Shown in pieces: positions 51,946 to 60,824 of a stretch of 64,000 nt of DNA. The stretch is from Granulicella paludicola (GTDB taxonomy: Bacteria; Acidobacteriota; Terriglobia; Terriglobales; Acidobacteriaceae), in contig NZ_JAGSYC010000021.1 in NCBI RefSeq assembly GCF_025685545.1, positions 186,001 to 250,000 on the forward strand. Reading direction: 5' to 3'. Each line of letters starts with the position of its first letter. Position 1 is the first letter of the stretch. A program made the position numbers and the translations under genes. The notes below the pieces were generated by a model, which searched no databases, was not told the DNA's origin, and saw only the letters and a list, made by a program, of their open reading frames with translations.

Positions 51946-53151
51946 ATGCCCGCCTACAGCAGCCGAACCCGGCCCAACCCAGCGCTGCCCCTGCTGATCC
52001 TAACGTTCGCGACCGTCGCTGCGGTGCTGTGGCTGCTTCCGCTCTTTATACCGCGTAGCGTCCTCTTCCCGCCCGGCCCCAACTTCGAAGACATCCTCGT
52101 TTATAAGGGACGCTTCACGCTGTATCACTCGGCGAAGTTCTTCACCTCGCGAACGTTCTCTGCCTTTGCTTATCCGGCGGGTTCGGGCCCTATTTACGAA
52201 GCTCTCTACAAAACCTCCGATGCAGTGCAGACCTATTGCATGTTTGCCGGAATCGCTGCGGGCATCGCTGGCATCGCCACCTACCTTTGCCTCTCACGCG
52301 CCCGGCATACCAACCTCTTCTTTCCTCTGCTCGTCGCCGCAAGCTTCCCGCTGGTTTTTCTCATCCAGCGCGCCAACATCGAGATCGTGCTTTGGCTCGT
52401 CATCGCTGCGGGCATCGTGGCCTATCGTCGCGGCCAGTCCATCCTCGCTGCGATCCTTTTCGGGCTGGCCGCAACGACCAAGCTCTATCCAATCTTCATG
52501 CTCGGCCTCTTCCTCGGACCCGCCGCGAAGCGCAGCCGGCAGGACCTGCCCGCGTTCGTCGTAGGCATCGCCACCTTTGTCCTTGGCATGATCGCAGCCG
52601 TCAGCTACGCCGGGCCAACCTTCGCCATCGCCGCCCGCGGATTCTTCTCCGGTGTCAGCCAATTTCAGAATCACTACGTAGAGGTCGTCAGCCGCGTCGA
52701 GATCGTCTTCGATCACTGTCTCTTCTCACCAGTAAAGTATTGGGCTTTCACGCATCACACGTCGCCCGCGCCGTATACGCATCTGTACTTCCTGCTCGCC
52801 GGAACGTTGGCGCTGGTGCTGTTTGTGCGCGCACGCTCGCTGCCGTTCCTCAACCGAGTCATCTTTCTTACCGGCGCCATGGTCGCGCTTCCGCCGGTAT
52901 CTTTCAACTACACGCTTGTCCACCTATACCTGCCGCTACTGCTTGCGATTTCAGCAGCAGCTGCTCCGCGAGCCCCCGCAAGCACGCTGCTTGCCCTAGC
53001 GCTGCTTCTCTTCCTAATGCTTCCGCTCGCCTCGCTGTGGGCCATCAGCACAGTGCCTACCGGCCTGACGCAGTCTGTCGCGCTGCTTGCATTGATGCTG
53101 CTTTCGGCGGCGACGCCCTGGCCGGGGAACTCCAGAATGGACGCTCGCTAA
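51946..53151 (+). CDS. Polytopic membrane protein, GT87/DUF2029-like glycosyltransferase
   Basis: About 401 residues from ATG 51946 (a GTG at 51898 would run through a hairpin). Some eleven hydrophobic helices. Early acidic loop NFEDILVYKGRFTLY, the RANIEIVLWLVIAAG helix and TTKLYPIFMLGLFL are features of the GT-C mannosyltransferase-like GT87/DUF2029 group, which moves sugars from polyprenyl phosphate at the membrane. The target is unknown. It is followed after 4 bp by a small membrane protein and then by another GT-C-like gene. Confidence 0.78.
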   Translation: MPAYSSRTRPNPALPLLILTFATVAAVLWLLPLFIPRSVLFPPGPNFEDILVYKGRFTLYHSAKFFTSRTFSAFAYPAGSGPIYEALYKTSDAVQTYCMFAGIAAGIAGIATYLCLSRARHTNLFFPLLVAASFPLVFLIQRANIEIVLWLVIAAGIVAYRRGQSILAAILFGLAATTKLYPIFMLGLFLGPAAKRSRQDLPAFVVGIATFVLGMIAAVSYAGPTFAIAARGFFSGVSQFQNHYVEVVSRVEIVFDHCLFSPVKYWAFTHHTSPAPYTHLYFLLAGTLALVLFVRARSLPFLNRVIFLTGAMVALPPVSFNYTLVHLYLPLLLAISAAAAPRAPASTLLALALLLFLMLPLASLWAISTVPTGLTQSVALLALMLLSAATPWPGNSRMDAR

Positions 53152-53155
53152 TTTG

Positions 53156-53671
53156 ATGACGAACGCCTCCGAAACTGCACACCTGCTTCGCTCTATCCGA
53201 ATCTGGCTGGGTGTGGTCATCGTCGGGCTCGTTCTTAGCGGAGTGACCGCTTTCCCTCTGCAACACGAACTCGATCTGATCGTCCATCTATCCGTGCGCT
53301 GCAACCTGGCAAACCATCTGCCTTCTCTTAGCGCATGGCTCCTCCGCGTTGACTCCGCGCTCACAGACACCGACGCCCATTACCCATTTCTGGCCTACGG
53401 GACCGACTGGCTGGCCTTCGCGCACCTCGTCATTGCAGTGGCTTTCATTGGCCCGTGGCTCGACCCTGTTCGCAACAAGTGGTTCGTCACCTGGGGCCTC
53501 GTCGCGTGTGCGGGAGTACCTCTGCTCGCGCTCGTCGCAGGTCCCGTCCGAGGCATTCCAGTCTATTGGCGACTGATCGACTCCAGCTTCGGCGTTTTCT
53601 GCTGCCCTCCGTTGCTGTTACTGCGCGCTCGCATCGAACGGCTCGAAGCTCTCGCGCCTTATAAGGCGTAG
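53156..53671 (+). CDS. Conserved hypothetical membrane protein
   Basis: 171 residues, about four membrane helices. Segments FLAYGTDWLAFAHLVIAVAFIGPWLDPVRNKW and VRGIPVYWRLIDSSFGVF are strongly conserved in a widespread family of unknown function. The ATG lies 4 bp after the stop of the glycosyltransferase gene, so the two are in one operon. No catalytic motif is visible. Confidence 0.75.
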   Translation: MTNASETAHLLRSIRIWLGVVIVGLVLSGVTAFPLQHELDLIVHLSVRCNLANHLPSLSAWLLRVDSALTDTDAHYPFLAYGTDWLAFAHLVIAVAFIGPWLDPVRNKWFVTWGLVACAGVPLLALVAGPVRGIPVYWRLIDSSFGVFCCPPLLLLRARIERLEALAPYKA

Positions 53672-53677
53672 CCTCGA

Positions 53678-53683
53678 TACAAT
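53678..53683 (+). promoter_or_regulatory. -10 box before a GTG start, leaderless
   Basis: TACAAT ends 6 nt before the GTG at 53690, with no Shine-Dalgarno sequence; the third gene of this cluster may thus have its own leaderless transcript. Confidence 0.45.
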
Positions 53684-53689
53684 CCATCT

Positions 53690-55378
53690 GTGCCCACTCT
53701 CGCCCCATGGAAACCGCGCGATACCATTGCCGCCCTCGCGCTCTTCCTTGGCACCGCAGCCTTCACGCTATGGCAGAACACCCATGTGGCCGTACTGTGG
53801 GACCTCGCCTATCTGCTAGACAGCAGCTATCGCATCTCGCTTGGGCAGCTTCCCTATCGCGAATTCCCTTTCGCTCACTCCCCGCTCACCTTCCTGATTC
53901 AAGCCGCGATTATCAAGCTCTTCGGACGCGTCTACTGGCACCACATCGTCTACGCCGCGCTCGCCGGAGGAGCCGCCACGCTGCTCACCTGGCGCATCAC
54001 TCTCCGCCTGCTGCCGCATCGCTGGGGCCTTGCGACTCTGCTCTGTACCACCCTCATCCCGCTCGGAATCTACAGCATCTACCCGCATCCCATCTACGAC
54101 TCGGACTGCATCCTCAGCGTGCTGCTCGCCGTCTTCCTGTTACAACGTGCCGCGGACAGCCCATTCCGTAACGTTCTTGCTGGAGCCGCCTGCATTCTGC
54201 CGCTCTTCTTCAAGCAAAATATCGGTCTGCTCTTCCTTGCGACGCTCTTCTGCTGCTTCCTCGCGCTATCCATCGCCAGACTCCGAGCACGGAAGCCCCT
54301 CGCGCCACAGGTCAGCCTCTTCGCTGGCGGAGCCGTTACGCTGGCGTTCGTTTTGCTTACGCTTCACTTCACCGTCGGCCTCAGCAACATCCGCTACTGG
54401 ACATTTACCTTCGCAGCACAGCGCCGTCTGCCAGGCATTGGCCTTATCCTCGGCATTTACCACCAGACCTCTCTGCTCTGGACGCTTCCCACCACCATTA
54501 CAGCCCTCGTCCTTCTGCGTCTGCTGCCATTTCACCGCTGGACGCGACTCATCGCGCTAGCGCTGCTTCTCGCGCCCTTCGCCTATGCGGCCATCAGCTT
54601 CTTCCTAACCGACGACGCCGACGATCGCGCCGACGCGCTGCTCTCGCTGTGGCCCCATCTGCTGCTGATCGCCGTAGCGTTGGCCCTATACCAACTTCGG
54701 AAACCACCCAGCTTCACGACCCTGTTGCCGATCATCCTGCTCGCGACCATCCACGGCACCTTCCTCTCGCAGCAGCTCTGGGGATCGACATACGCTCTAT
54801 GGCCACTGCTGGTCCTTCTGCTCACGATGATGCTCGCCGAACTTTCGGCCCTGGCCCGGCCACTCGCCATCGCCATCGCCGCAACTTTCCTGCTCTGCGG
54901 CTCAGTCTATGCAGCGAGCCTCGAACGTCTCAGCTACAACCACCTCAGCGGCCCTGTCGCCCATGCGACTCTGCCTCAGCTGAGGGGCCTCGCCACACCG
55001 GGCTCCTACATTCCCGACCTCGAAGAGCTGATCCGCTACACCGACGAGACGATCCCGCAGAGCGACGGCATACTGCTGCTGCCCGGCCAGGATCCGTTCT
55101 ACTTTGCTGGCGGTCGCACCCCGCGCTTCCCCGTGCTGCTGCTCGACCCCGCAACCAACCCCTACTCCCCACAGCAGCTGCGCGACGAGGCCCGTCACCG
55201 CAACATTCGCTGGCTCATCGTGAACCGCCATCTGCAGCTGATGGCCGACCCCGTTCCGAACCTGCCAGCCTACCTCGACGCCCTCGCACCCGACTTCACT
55301 CACGTCCGCACGATGGCGAACTATGACATCTACCAACGTCGCCAGATGCCGCAAGCCCGCTTCGACGCCCCTATGTAA
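53690..55378 (+). CDS. Polytopic membrane glycosyltransferase-like protein (GT-C/PMT type)
   Basis: 562 residues starting with GTG. About twelve helices. The first loop VLWDLAYLLDSSYRISLGQLPYREFPFAHSPLTFL matches the acidic catalytic loop seen in GT-C/GT39-like enzymes, which pass sugars from lipid-linked donors. The C-terminal soluble part (about 425-560: YIPDLEELIRYTDETIPQ, LLLPGQDPFYFAGGRTP) is a periplasmic domain that is conserved in such acidobacterial proteins. Likely involved in polysaccharide or protein glycosylation; substrate unknown. It is 18 bp downstream of the preceding gene. Confidence 0.75.
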   Translation: MPTLAPWKPRDTIAALALFLGTAAFTLWQNTHVAVLWDLAYLLDSSYRISLGQLPYREFPFAHSPLTFLIQAAIIKLFGRVYWHHIVYAALAGGAATLLTWRITLRLLPHRWGLATLLCTTLIPLGIYSIYPHPIYDSDCILSVLLAVFLLQRAADSPFRNVLAGAACILPLFFKQNIGLLFLATLFCCFLALSIARLRARKPLAPQVSLFAGGAVTLAFVLLTLHFTVGLSNIRYWTFTFAAQRRLPGIGLILGIYHQTSLLWTLPTTITALVLLRLLPFHRWTRLIALALLLAPFAYAAISFFLTDDADDRADALLSLWPHLLLIAVALALYQLRKPPSFTTLLPIILLATIHGTFLSQQLWGSTYALWPLLVLLLTMMLAELSALARPLAIAIAATFLLCGSVYAASLERLSYNHLSGPVAHATLPQLRGLATPGSYIPDLEELIRYTDETIPQSDGILLLPGQDPFYFAGGRTPRFPVLLLDPATNPYSPQQLRDEARHRNIRWLIVNRHLQLMADPVPNLPAYLDALAPDFTHVRTMANYDIYQRRQMPQARFDAPM

Positions 55379-55468
55379 CATTGTGTAAAGCCCCGCAACC
55401 TTTGCGTTGTATCGTGTTTATTCATGCAGGCACGGCATCTCCCCAGCCGCGCCAAAGGAGCTACTTCG

Positions 55469-55921
55469 ATGAACCGTTCTCTCCTCACCGCAGCCCTCGT
55501 TCTTGCACTCGGCACTGGTGCCGCTCTCGCGCAGCAGGCGCCGCCGCCGCAGGACGGCCCGCAGGGACCGCCCATGCATCACCACCAGCCTAACCCGCAG
55601 CGTGAGGCCGAGCGCCTTGCTCGCCGCCTTAATCTGACCCCTGACCAGACCGCTAAGCTTGAGCCTGTTCTTGCTAGCCACCAGCAGCAGATGGAGGCCA
55701 TCCACAACAACGGCCAGCTCACCCAGCAGGACGCCCGCATGCAGATGCGCGCTCTCCAGAAGAGCACGCATGATCAACTCGCGGCGATCCTCACCCCCGA
55801 GCAGCTCCAGCAGATGAAGGAGATGCGTCGCGGCCCCCACGGTCCGGGCGGACCTCGCGGCCAGTTCCAGGGCCAGCCTCAGGGCGGACAACCCCAGGGC
55901 CCTCCGCCCTCGGGTCTGTAA
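55469..55921 (+). CDS. Exported Spy/CpxP-like (LTxxQ) protein
   Basis: 150 residues from ATG 55469 (AAGGAG eight bases upstream). Signal peptide (MNRSLLTAALVLALGTGAALAQ), then a Pro/Gln/His-rich stretch, a helical core with two LTxxQ-like motifs (LNLTPDQTAKLEPVL and ILTPEQLQQMKEM), and a Gly/Pro/Gln-rich tail. This matches small periplasmic chaperones of the Spy/CpxP/heavy-metal-resistance group. A His-cluster (MHHHQ) may bind metal. A terminator follows, so it is monocistronic. Confidence 0.82.
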   Translation: MNRSLLTAALVLALGTGAALAQQAPPPQDGPQGPPMHHHQPNPQREAERLARRLNLTPDQTAKLEPVLASHQQQMEAIHNNGQLTQQDARMQMRALQKSTHDQLAAILTPEQLQQMKEMRRGPHGPGGPRGQFQGQPQGGQPQGPPPSGL

Positions 55922-55938
55922 TCAGCTTCTAAACAACC

Positions 55939-55969
55939 ATGGCCGTGGCGGCTTGATCGCCACGGCCAT
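55939..55969 (+). terminator. Intrinsic terminator
   Basis: ATGGCCGTGGCG pairs perfectly with CGCCACGGCCAT around a 7-nt loop, followed by TATCTTTCT. Confidence 0.85.
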
Positions 55970-56035
55970 TATCTTTCTCTATTCCCTATCCCTGTCTCAC
56001 CCCCCTGACGCTCTTTTCCTCCACCGCTAGGCATC

Positions 56036-56041
56036 TACACT
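56036..56041 (+). promoter_or_regulatory. -10 box of murA, leaderless start
   Basis: TACACT ends 6 nt before the ATG at 56048; no Shine-Dalgarno sequence is present. Confidence 0.45.
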
Positions 56042-56047
56042 GTCTGT

Positions 56048-57328
56048 ATGGACAAGTTTGTCATCCGCGGCGGTAATCCGCTGCTCGGCACCATCAAAGT
56101 ATCCGGCGCGAAGAACTCCGCCCTCCCCTGTATGGCTGCGGCCATCCTCACCGAGGAAGAGGTCATCCTCGAAAACATCCCGCAGGTGCAGGACATCGAG
56201 ACCGAACGGAAGCTCCTCACCAGCATGGGAGCAGAGGTAGAACTCGGCTACGGTCGCGCGCAGCATCGCACCAGCATCCGTTGCGCCCTGCTCTCCGACC
56301 CCGTCGCCAAGTACGAGATCGTCAAGACGATGCGTGCCTCCTCTTTAGTGCTCGGCCCACTCGTGGCTCGCACCGGCATGGCCCGCGTCGCGATGCCGGG
56401 CGGATGCGCCATCGGCGGTCGCCCCATCGACCTGCACATCAAGGGCCTCGAAGCCATGGGAGCGAAGATCACCCAGGAGCACGGCTACCTTGAAGCCCGC
56501 GCCGACCGACTCAAAGGCGCGCACATCGTCTTCGACAAGATCACCGTCACCGGCACCGAAGACCTGCTGATGGCTGCCGCTCTGGCCGACGGCGAATCGC
56601 TCTTCGAGAACTGCGCCCGCGAGCCCGAAGTTACTGACCTCGCCGCCCTGCTGAACGCCATGGGCGCGCAGATCGAAGGTGCTGGCACCTCCACCATCCG
56701 GATCAAGGGCGTTGCAAAGCTTCACGGCGCGCGCCATCGCATCAACCCCGACCGCATCGAGGCAGGCACCTTCCTCATCGCAGGCGCGATCACCGGTGGC
56801 GACCTCAACGTCGACTGCTGCAACCCTGAGCACCTCGGCGCAGTCATCTCCAAGCTGGAGGAATGCGGCGTTAAGCTCGAGATCGGCGCGGACAATATCC
56901 GCGTCCACTCGGGTGGCAACCTGAAGGCAGCCGACGTGACCACGGAAGAGTATCCGGGCTTTCCTACTGATATGCAGGCGCAGTTCATGGCTCTGCTCAC
57001 GCAGGCTGAGGGCACTTCAGTCGTCACAGAGAACATCTTCGAAAACCGTTTCATGCACGTCAGCGAGCTGAACCGCATGGGCGCGAACATCTCCGTCAGC
57101 GGACGCACGGCCACCATTCGCGGCGGCGCCAAGCTGCAGTCCGCAGCCGTGATGTGCTCCGATCTTCGCGCCTCCGCCGCGCTCGTGCTGGCGGCCCTTG
57201 TGGCCGATGGTGAGTCGATCCTCGACCGCGTGTATCACATGGACCGTGGCTACGAGCGCCTCGAAGAAAAGCTGCGCGGCGTCGGCGCCCAGATCCGCCG
57301 CATGGGCGAAGTCTTCGGCAAGAAGTAG
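56048..57328 (+). CDS. murA: UDP-N-acetylglucosamine 1-carboxyvinyltransferase
   Basis: 426 residues, the first committed enzyme of peptidoglycan synthesis. SGAKNSALPCMAAAIL holds substrate-binding Lys22-Asn23, and the PEP-binding, fosfomycin-reactive cysteine is Cys120 in MPGGCAIGGRPIDLH; EEYPGFPTDMQAQFMALL and DLRASAALVLAALVADG follow in the usual order. As the Cys is kept, fosfomycin sensitivity by this target is expected. It ends one base before the convergent DUF4919 gene. Confidence 0.97.
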   Translation: MDKFVIRGGNPLLGTIKVSGAKNSALPCMAAAILTEEEVILENIPQVQDIETERKLLTSMGAEVELGYGRAQHRTSIRCALLSDPVAKYEIVKTMRASSLVLGPLVARTGMARVAMPGGCAIGGRPIDLHIKGLEAMGAKITQEHGYLEARADRLKGAHIVFDKITVTGTEDLLMAAALADGESLFENCAREPEVTDLAALLNAMGAQIEGAGTSTIRIKGVAKLHGARHRINPDRIEAGTFLIAGAITGGDLNVDCCNPEHLGAVISKLEECGVKLEIGADNIRVHSGGNLKAADVTTEEYPGFPTDMQAQFMALLTQAEGTSVVTENIFENRFMHVSELNRMGANISVSGRTATIRGGAKLQSAAVMCSDLRASAALVLAALVADGESILDRVYHMDRGYERLEEKLRGVGAQIRRMGEVFGKK

Positions 57329-57329
57329 G

Positions 57330-57980
57330 CTACTTCTTCGGGTGCATCGCCGATGCCGTCGCTTCCATGCTGGCATCGGTGTTGAACCACAACACCTGTT
57401 CCTTGTTGTCCTGATCGGTGATGGTCATGCGGTCATACGCATGGCCATTCTGCTGCACCAAGGCCTGCGCTTTCGGTTCCGCGCCAAAGATCGTTGAGAT
57501 CACGAAATACTCTTCGCTCGGATCGACCGTGATCCAAGCCGTCGCTGGGGACTTGCCATCGCCCGTGTCCGTGATTGACTTCAAAATCGCCGTCACGATC
57601 GCGCGCTCATTCTTCGAGTACTCGTCCTTGCCGAGCCGCTGAAGCGCAGCCATTGCCAGCAGATGCCCTTCCGGATTCGTCATGTTGTGATCGATGATTC
57701 TGCGGGCTCCAGCCAGTGCCTCGTCATTTTTCTGCGCGTCGAGTTCCTGAAACACCTCGTTGCGCTGCTTCTGCCAATCGAAACCGCCGTTGACTCCGCC
57801 ACTCAGCGCAGCCATCCGAAACGCTTGCCAGTCCACCTCGAGGTCCCCACTGATAACGTGGGTCCTGAAGAGGTCGTACTTGGCTTTCGCGGTCGCCTGG
57901 TCGTCCATCGGAGCAGCGGCACTACACATCGGGCTGAGCAAAAGAGCGACACCCACCAGCTTCAAAACAAAGGACCTCAT
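57330..57980 (-). CDS. DUF4919-like exported protein, paralogue A
   Basis: 216 residues from ATG 57980. Signal peptide (MRSFVLKLVGVALLLSPMCSAAA). The body (KAKYDLFRTHVISGDLEVDWQAFRMAA, NMTNPEGHLLAMAALQRLG, SITDTGDGKSPATAWI, SEEYFVISTIFGAEPKAQ) has the pattern of DUF4919, a periplasmic family of unknown function. The same blocks occur in the paralogue at 59908-60600. Both are on the minus strand and flank the M28 peptidase gene; the divergent start is 120 bp from that gene. Confidence 0.78.
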   Translation of the reverse strand: MRSFVLKLVGVALLLSPMCSAAAPMDDQATAKAKYDLFRTHVISGDLEVDWQAFRMAALSGGVNGGFDWQKQRNEVFQELDAQKNDEALAGARRIIDHNMTNPEGHLLAMAALQRLGKDEYSKNERAIVTAILKSITDTGDGKSPATAWITVDPSEEYFVISTIFGAEPKAQALVQQNGHAYDRMTITDQDNKEQVLWFNTDASMEATASAMHPKK

Positions 57981-58088
57981 CGATACGCTCCGTGCCGCGA
58001 TTCTACGCGCGCGTTTCGCCGTTGGCATCAGTACGCAAGTACCACCGCTTGAATGACAGAATCATTCTGGGACGCGAAGATTCACCTG

Positions 58089-58094
58089 TAGACT
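58089..58094 (+). promoter_or_regulatory. -10 box of the M28 peptidase gene, leaderless start
   Basis: TGTAGACT: TAGACT ends 6 nt before the ATG at 58101; no Shine-Dalgarno sequence. Confidence 0.45.
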
Positions 58095-58100
58095 CTTTCC

Positions 58101-59708
58101 ATGTCACGTACGAATCGGCTCTCGGCCCTGCTTCTGGCAGCCCTGTCTGCAACCTCTGTTTCAACCTTCGCCCAACAGCCCGCAGGCAAGGATTGGACCG
58201 CTGCAGGCGATGCCTGGTGGTCGCACGTGCAGTACCTCGCAGACGACAAGCTGGAGGGCCGAAAAACCGGAACTCCCGGCTACGAGGCTGCGGCAAAGTA
58301 TGTTGAAGGTCAGTTCAAAGCAGTCGGCTTGAAGCCTGCTGGTATCAACGGCTATCGGCAGGACGTTGATTTCGTTCCGCTCACACTCGACGCCGCAAAC
58401 TCTGTCTTCGAGGTGGGAGATGCGAAATACACCTTTGGCGAAGACATCATCATCAGTCCCCGCGTTGCGACCTATGGCGAGATCGACGCGCCGCTGGTCT
58501 TCATCGGCTACGGTCTGCACGTTCCCCGCAAGCATGTGGACGACTTCGCCGGACTCGATCTGAAGGGCAAGGTCGTGGTCTTCTACAACGCAGCTCCTGC
58601 GAATCTGCTGGGACCGCAGCGCGCCTATGCGCGCGGGGCCAGCGAACGCTGGAAGGCACTGCACGAAGCCGGAGCGCTCGGCTACATCCAGATCGCGCCT
58701 CCGCGTCCCGGCGCGCCGCCACCATCGACTACCGCTCCGCAGCCAGTGCTGGCGTTTGCCGATCCGCAGCTTGAGCCGCCTGATGGACCGAAACTGGTTG
58801 CAACGCTTACGCCTGCTGGAGCCGCGAAGCTCTTCGCTGGCTCTGGTCATACCTCGGAAGAAATCAAAGCGCTCGCCGATGCTGGCAAGCCGCTGCCGAG
58901 CTTCCCGATTGCCGGAATGTTGAAGGCAAAGACCATCGTAGTCACACCGCAGAAGCCATTCATTACGGCGCCTAATCTCATCGGTCTGCTGGAAGGTAGC
59001 GATAAGAAGCTCAAGAAGCAGTATCTCGTCGTCAGCGCGCACCTCGATCATCTTGGAGTTGGGAAAGCTGTCGATGGAGATTCGATCTACAACGGAGCGA
59101 TGGACAATGCTTCAGGCATCGCTGCGCTCATCGAAGCAGCCAAGCTGCTCGCTGCTGGTCCGCGACCGAAGCGTTCGATCCTGTTCGTCGCGTTTATGGG
59201 CGAAGAGTTGGGCGAGCTTGGATCGCAGTTCTTTGCGACGAAGCCAACAGTGGACAAGAAACAGATCGTCGGCGACCTGAATATGGATATGTTTCTGCCG
59301 CTCTTTCCGCTGCGCTATCTCGAAGTGCAAGGTCTGGGCGAATCGACGCTCGGCAACGATGCGCGCGCTGTCGCACAGCTAAATGATATCGAACCTCAGT
59401 TCGACAAGCAGCCTGACGAAAACCGCTTCGTTCGCTCGGACCAGGTGAACTTTGTGAAGCAAGGCATTCCTGCGCTCGCGTTCAAGTTCGGCTGGACGCC
59501 AGATTCGCCGGAGGAGAAGACCTTCAATGAATGGGTGAAGGTTCGCTATCACCGACCTTCGGATGATCTGCAACAACCTGTCGATAAGGTCGCTGCGGCG
59601 CAGTTTGCGAGCTATCTGGCGCAGCTGGCGACTCGCGTTGCCGATGAACCGATGCGGCCACAATGGTATCCCGAGAGTTCGTTCTACGTCGATCTGCCCA
59701 AGAAGTAA
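58101..59708 (+). CDS. Exported M28-family zinc metallopeptidase (aminopeptidase type)
   Basis: 535 residues. Signal peptide (about 1-25, ending TFAQQ). A PA-type insertion domain (about 120-260) interrupts the N-terminal half. The zinc site is complete: His314 in SAHLDHLG, bridging Asp335 in NGAMDNASG, Glu368-Glu369 in FMGEELGELG, Asp396 in LNMDMF and His484 in RYHRPSDD. It removes N-terminal amino acids or dipeptides outside the cytoplasm. DUF4919 genes lie on both sides. Confidence 0.92.
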   Translation: MSRTNRLSALLLAALSATSVSTFAQQPAGKDWTAAGDAWWSHVQYLADDKLEGRKTGTPGYEAAAKYVEGQFKAVGLKPAGINGYRQDVDFVPLTLDAANSVFEVGDAKYTFGEDIIISPRVATYGEIDAPLVFIGYGLHVPRKHVDDFAGLDLKGKVVVFYNAAPANLLGPQRAYARGASERWKALHEAGALGYIQIAPPRPGAPPPSTTAPQPVLAFADPQLEPPDGPKLVATLTPAGAAKLFAGSGHTSEEIKALADAGKPLPSFPIAGMLKAKTIVVTPQKPFITAPNLIGLLEGSDKKLKKQYLVVSAHLDHLGVGKAVDGDSIYNGAMDNASGIAALIEAAKLLAAGPRPKRSILFVAFMGEELGELGSQFFATKPTVDKKQIVGDLNMDMFLPLFPLRYLEVQGLGESTLGNDARAVAQLNDIEPQFDKQPDENRFVRSDQVNFVKQGIPALAFKFGWTPDSPEEKTFNEWVKVRYHRPSDDLQQPVDKVAAAQFASYLAQLATRVADEPMRPQWYPESSFYVDLPKK

Positions 59709-59768
59709 GTACCCCCTCCCCCATACTTTTGAGGCAAAGTCTTGAAGGGATGCAGGTTACGTCTTGAT
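59709..59768 (+). repeat. C-rich dispersed repeat, copy 2
   Basis: GTACCCCCTCCCCCATAC, then CAAAGTCTTGA and GTTACGTCT, in the same order and spacing as the minus-strand copy at 28425-28490. It begins right after the M28 peptidase stop and fills part of the 199-bp gap to the convergent DUF4919 gene. Confidence 0.65.
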
Positions 59769-59907
59769 TTCGCGTGTGACCAAGTCCCGAGGATGGAAGA
59801 GCCTGGCTAAACCACGCGTCTTCTACCCTGTACCCCTTCAGTTTAGCGTGCGCTGCAAGCGATCACAAGAGATTTCGTAAGAGATTCAGAGCTTTTCCGG
59901 AGAGTCT

Positions 59908-60600
59908 TCAGCGAGCGGGTAGAACAACGGAAGCGACTGTCGTCGTGTGGCTTTCGGGGGTGGACTTGAACCACAGAACGTGCTCGCCGCCATCTTCCAT
60001 GCGGACGGTGCGGCGGTCGTAAGCGCGGCCATCCGCGAGAACCGTGGCCTGCGATTCGGTGTCTGCATCGAGAACCATATTCACGACGAATTCTTCCTCG
60101 CTCCTGGAGACGGTCGACCATGCTTTCTGTTCCGTGCTGCCATCGCCAGAGGTCATGATCGACTTCACGAGGGCATCGACGATGCTACGTTCGCGGTCGG
60201 CAGACTGCTCCATGCCCATCTGCTGGTAGACGGTCATGGCGAGCAAGTGGCCCTCGGGGTTTGCCATGTTGTGAGCGATCACGGTCTGCGCGCCGCTGAG
60301 CGCTACCGGGAGATTCCCTTCATCGAGGCTTTTCAAGATGCGTTCGCGGGCAGGATGCCAGTCGTAGCCATCGAGACCTGCCTGCACGGCAACATTGCGG
60401 AACTCCGCCCAGTCGATGGAGAGATCGTTGCCGATGACACGGGTCTTCAGCGTCTCGTACTTACCCGTGGCGAGAGAACGCACGTCGATACCGGGGGCGC
60501 TGAGCGCCACACACTCTCCCACGCTCGCAAAGCTAAGGCCAAGAACGCCAAGACCGAGCAGATAGAACTTTCCCTTGAGCCTGAATGCGGCAGATCGCAT
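59908..60600 (-). CDS. DUF4919-like exported protein, paralogue B
   Basis: 230 residues from ATG 60600, with GGAG eight bases upstream (a TTG seven codons earlier is less likely). Signal peptide (FYLLGLGVLGLSFASVGECVA). Shared blocks with paralogue A: KYETLKTRVIGNDLSIDWAEFRNVA, HNMANPEGHLLAMTVYQQMG, SIMTSGDGSTEQKAW, SEEEFVVNMVLDAD. Function unknown. Placement on the other side of the M28 peptidase gene suggests a duplication with the peptidase in between. Confidence 0.78.
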   Translation of the reverse strand: MRSAAFRLKGKFYLLGLGVLGLSFASVGECVALSAPGIDVRSLATGKYETLKTRVIGNDLSIDWAEFRNVAVQAGLDGYDWHPARERILKSLDEGNLPVALSGAQTVIAHNMANPEGHLLAMTVYQQMGMEQSADRERSIVDALVKSIMTSGDGSTEQKAWSTVSRSEEEFVVNMVLDADTESQATVLADGRAYDRRTVRMEDGGEHVLWFKSTPESHTTTVASVVLPAR

Positions 60601-60811
60601 AGGACATTCTCCGTGGGACAAATTGAAAGTGCGTTCTCAGTTAGATTAACCGCAAATTCACCTGTCTCACGTGCGTAGAAAGAAGTTTTATGCGGGTCAT
60701 GGGAAATGGTGATGCTGGATCTGGGCTGTATAGGCGGGTTGATGGGCGTCGAGCATTTGGGACGAAGCGGCAAGCGTTGGGGGAGGGCAGGGCGAGGTGA
60801 GGGGCTAGACC

Positions 60812-60817
60812 TATAAT
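60812..60817 (+). promoter_or_regulatory. Consensus -10 box deciding the start of the TPR gene
   Basis: A perfect TATAAT overlaps the first in-frame ATG (60816). Transcription would therefore start near 60825, where the next ATG stands, so 60825 is the better start and the mRNA is leaderless. Confidence 0.5.
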
Positions 60818-60824
60818 GGCCGAG

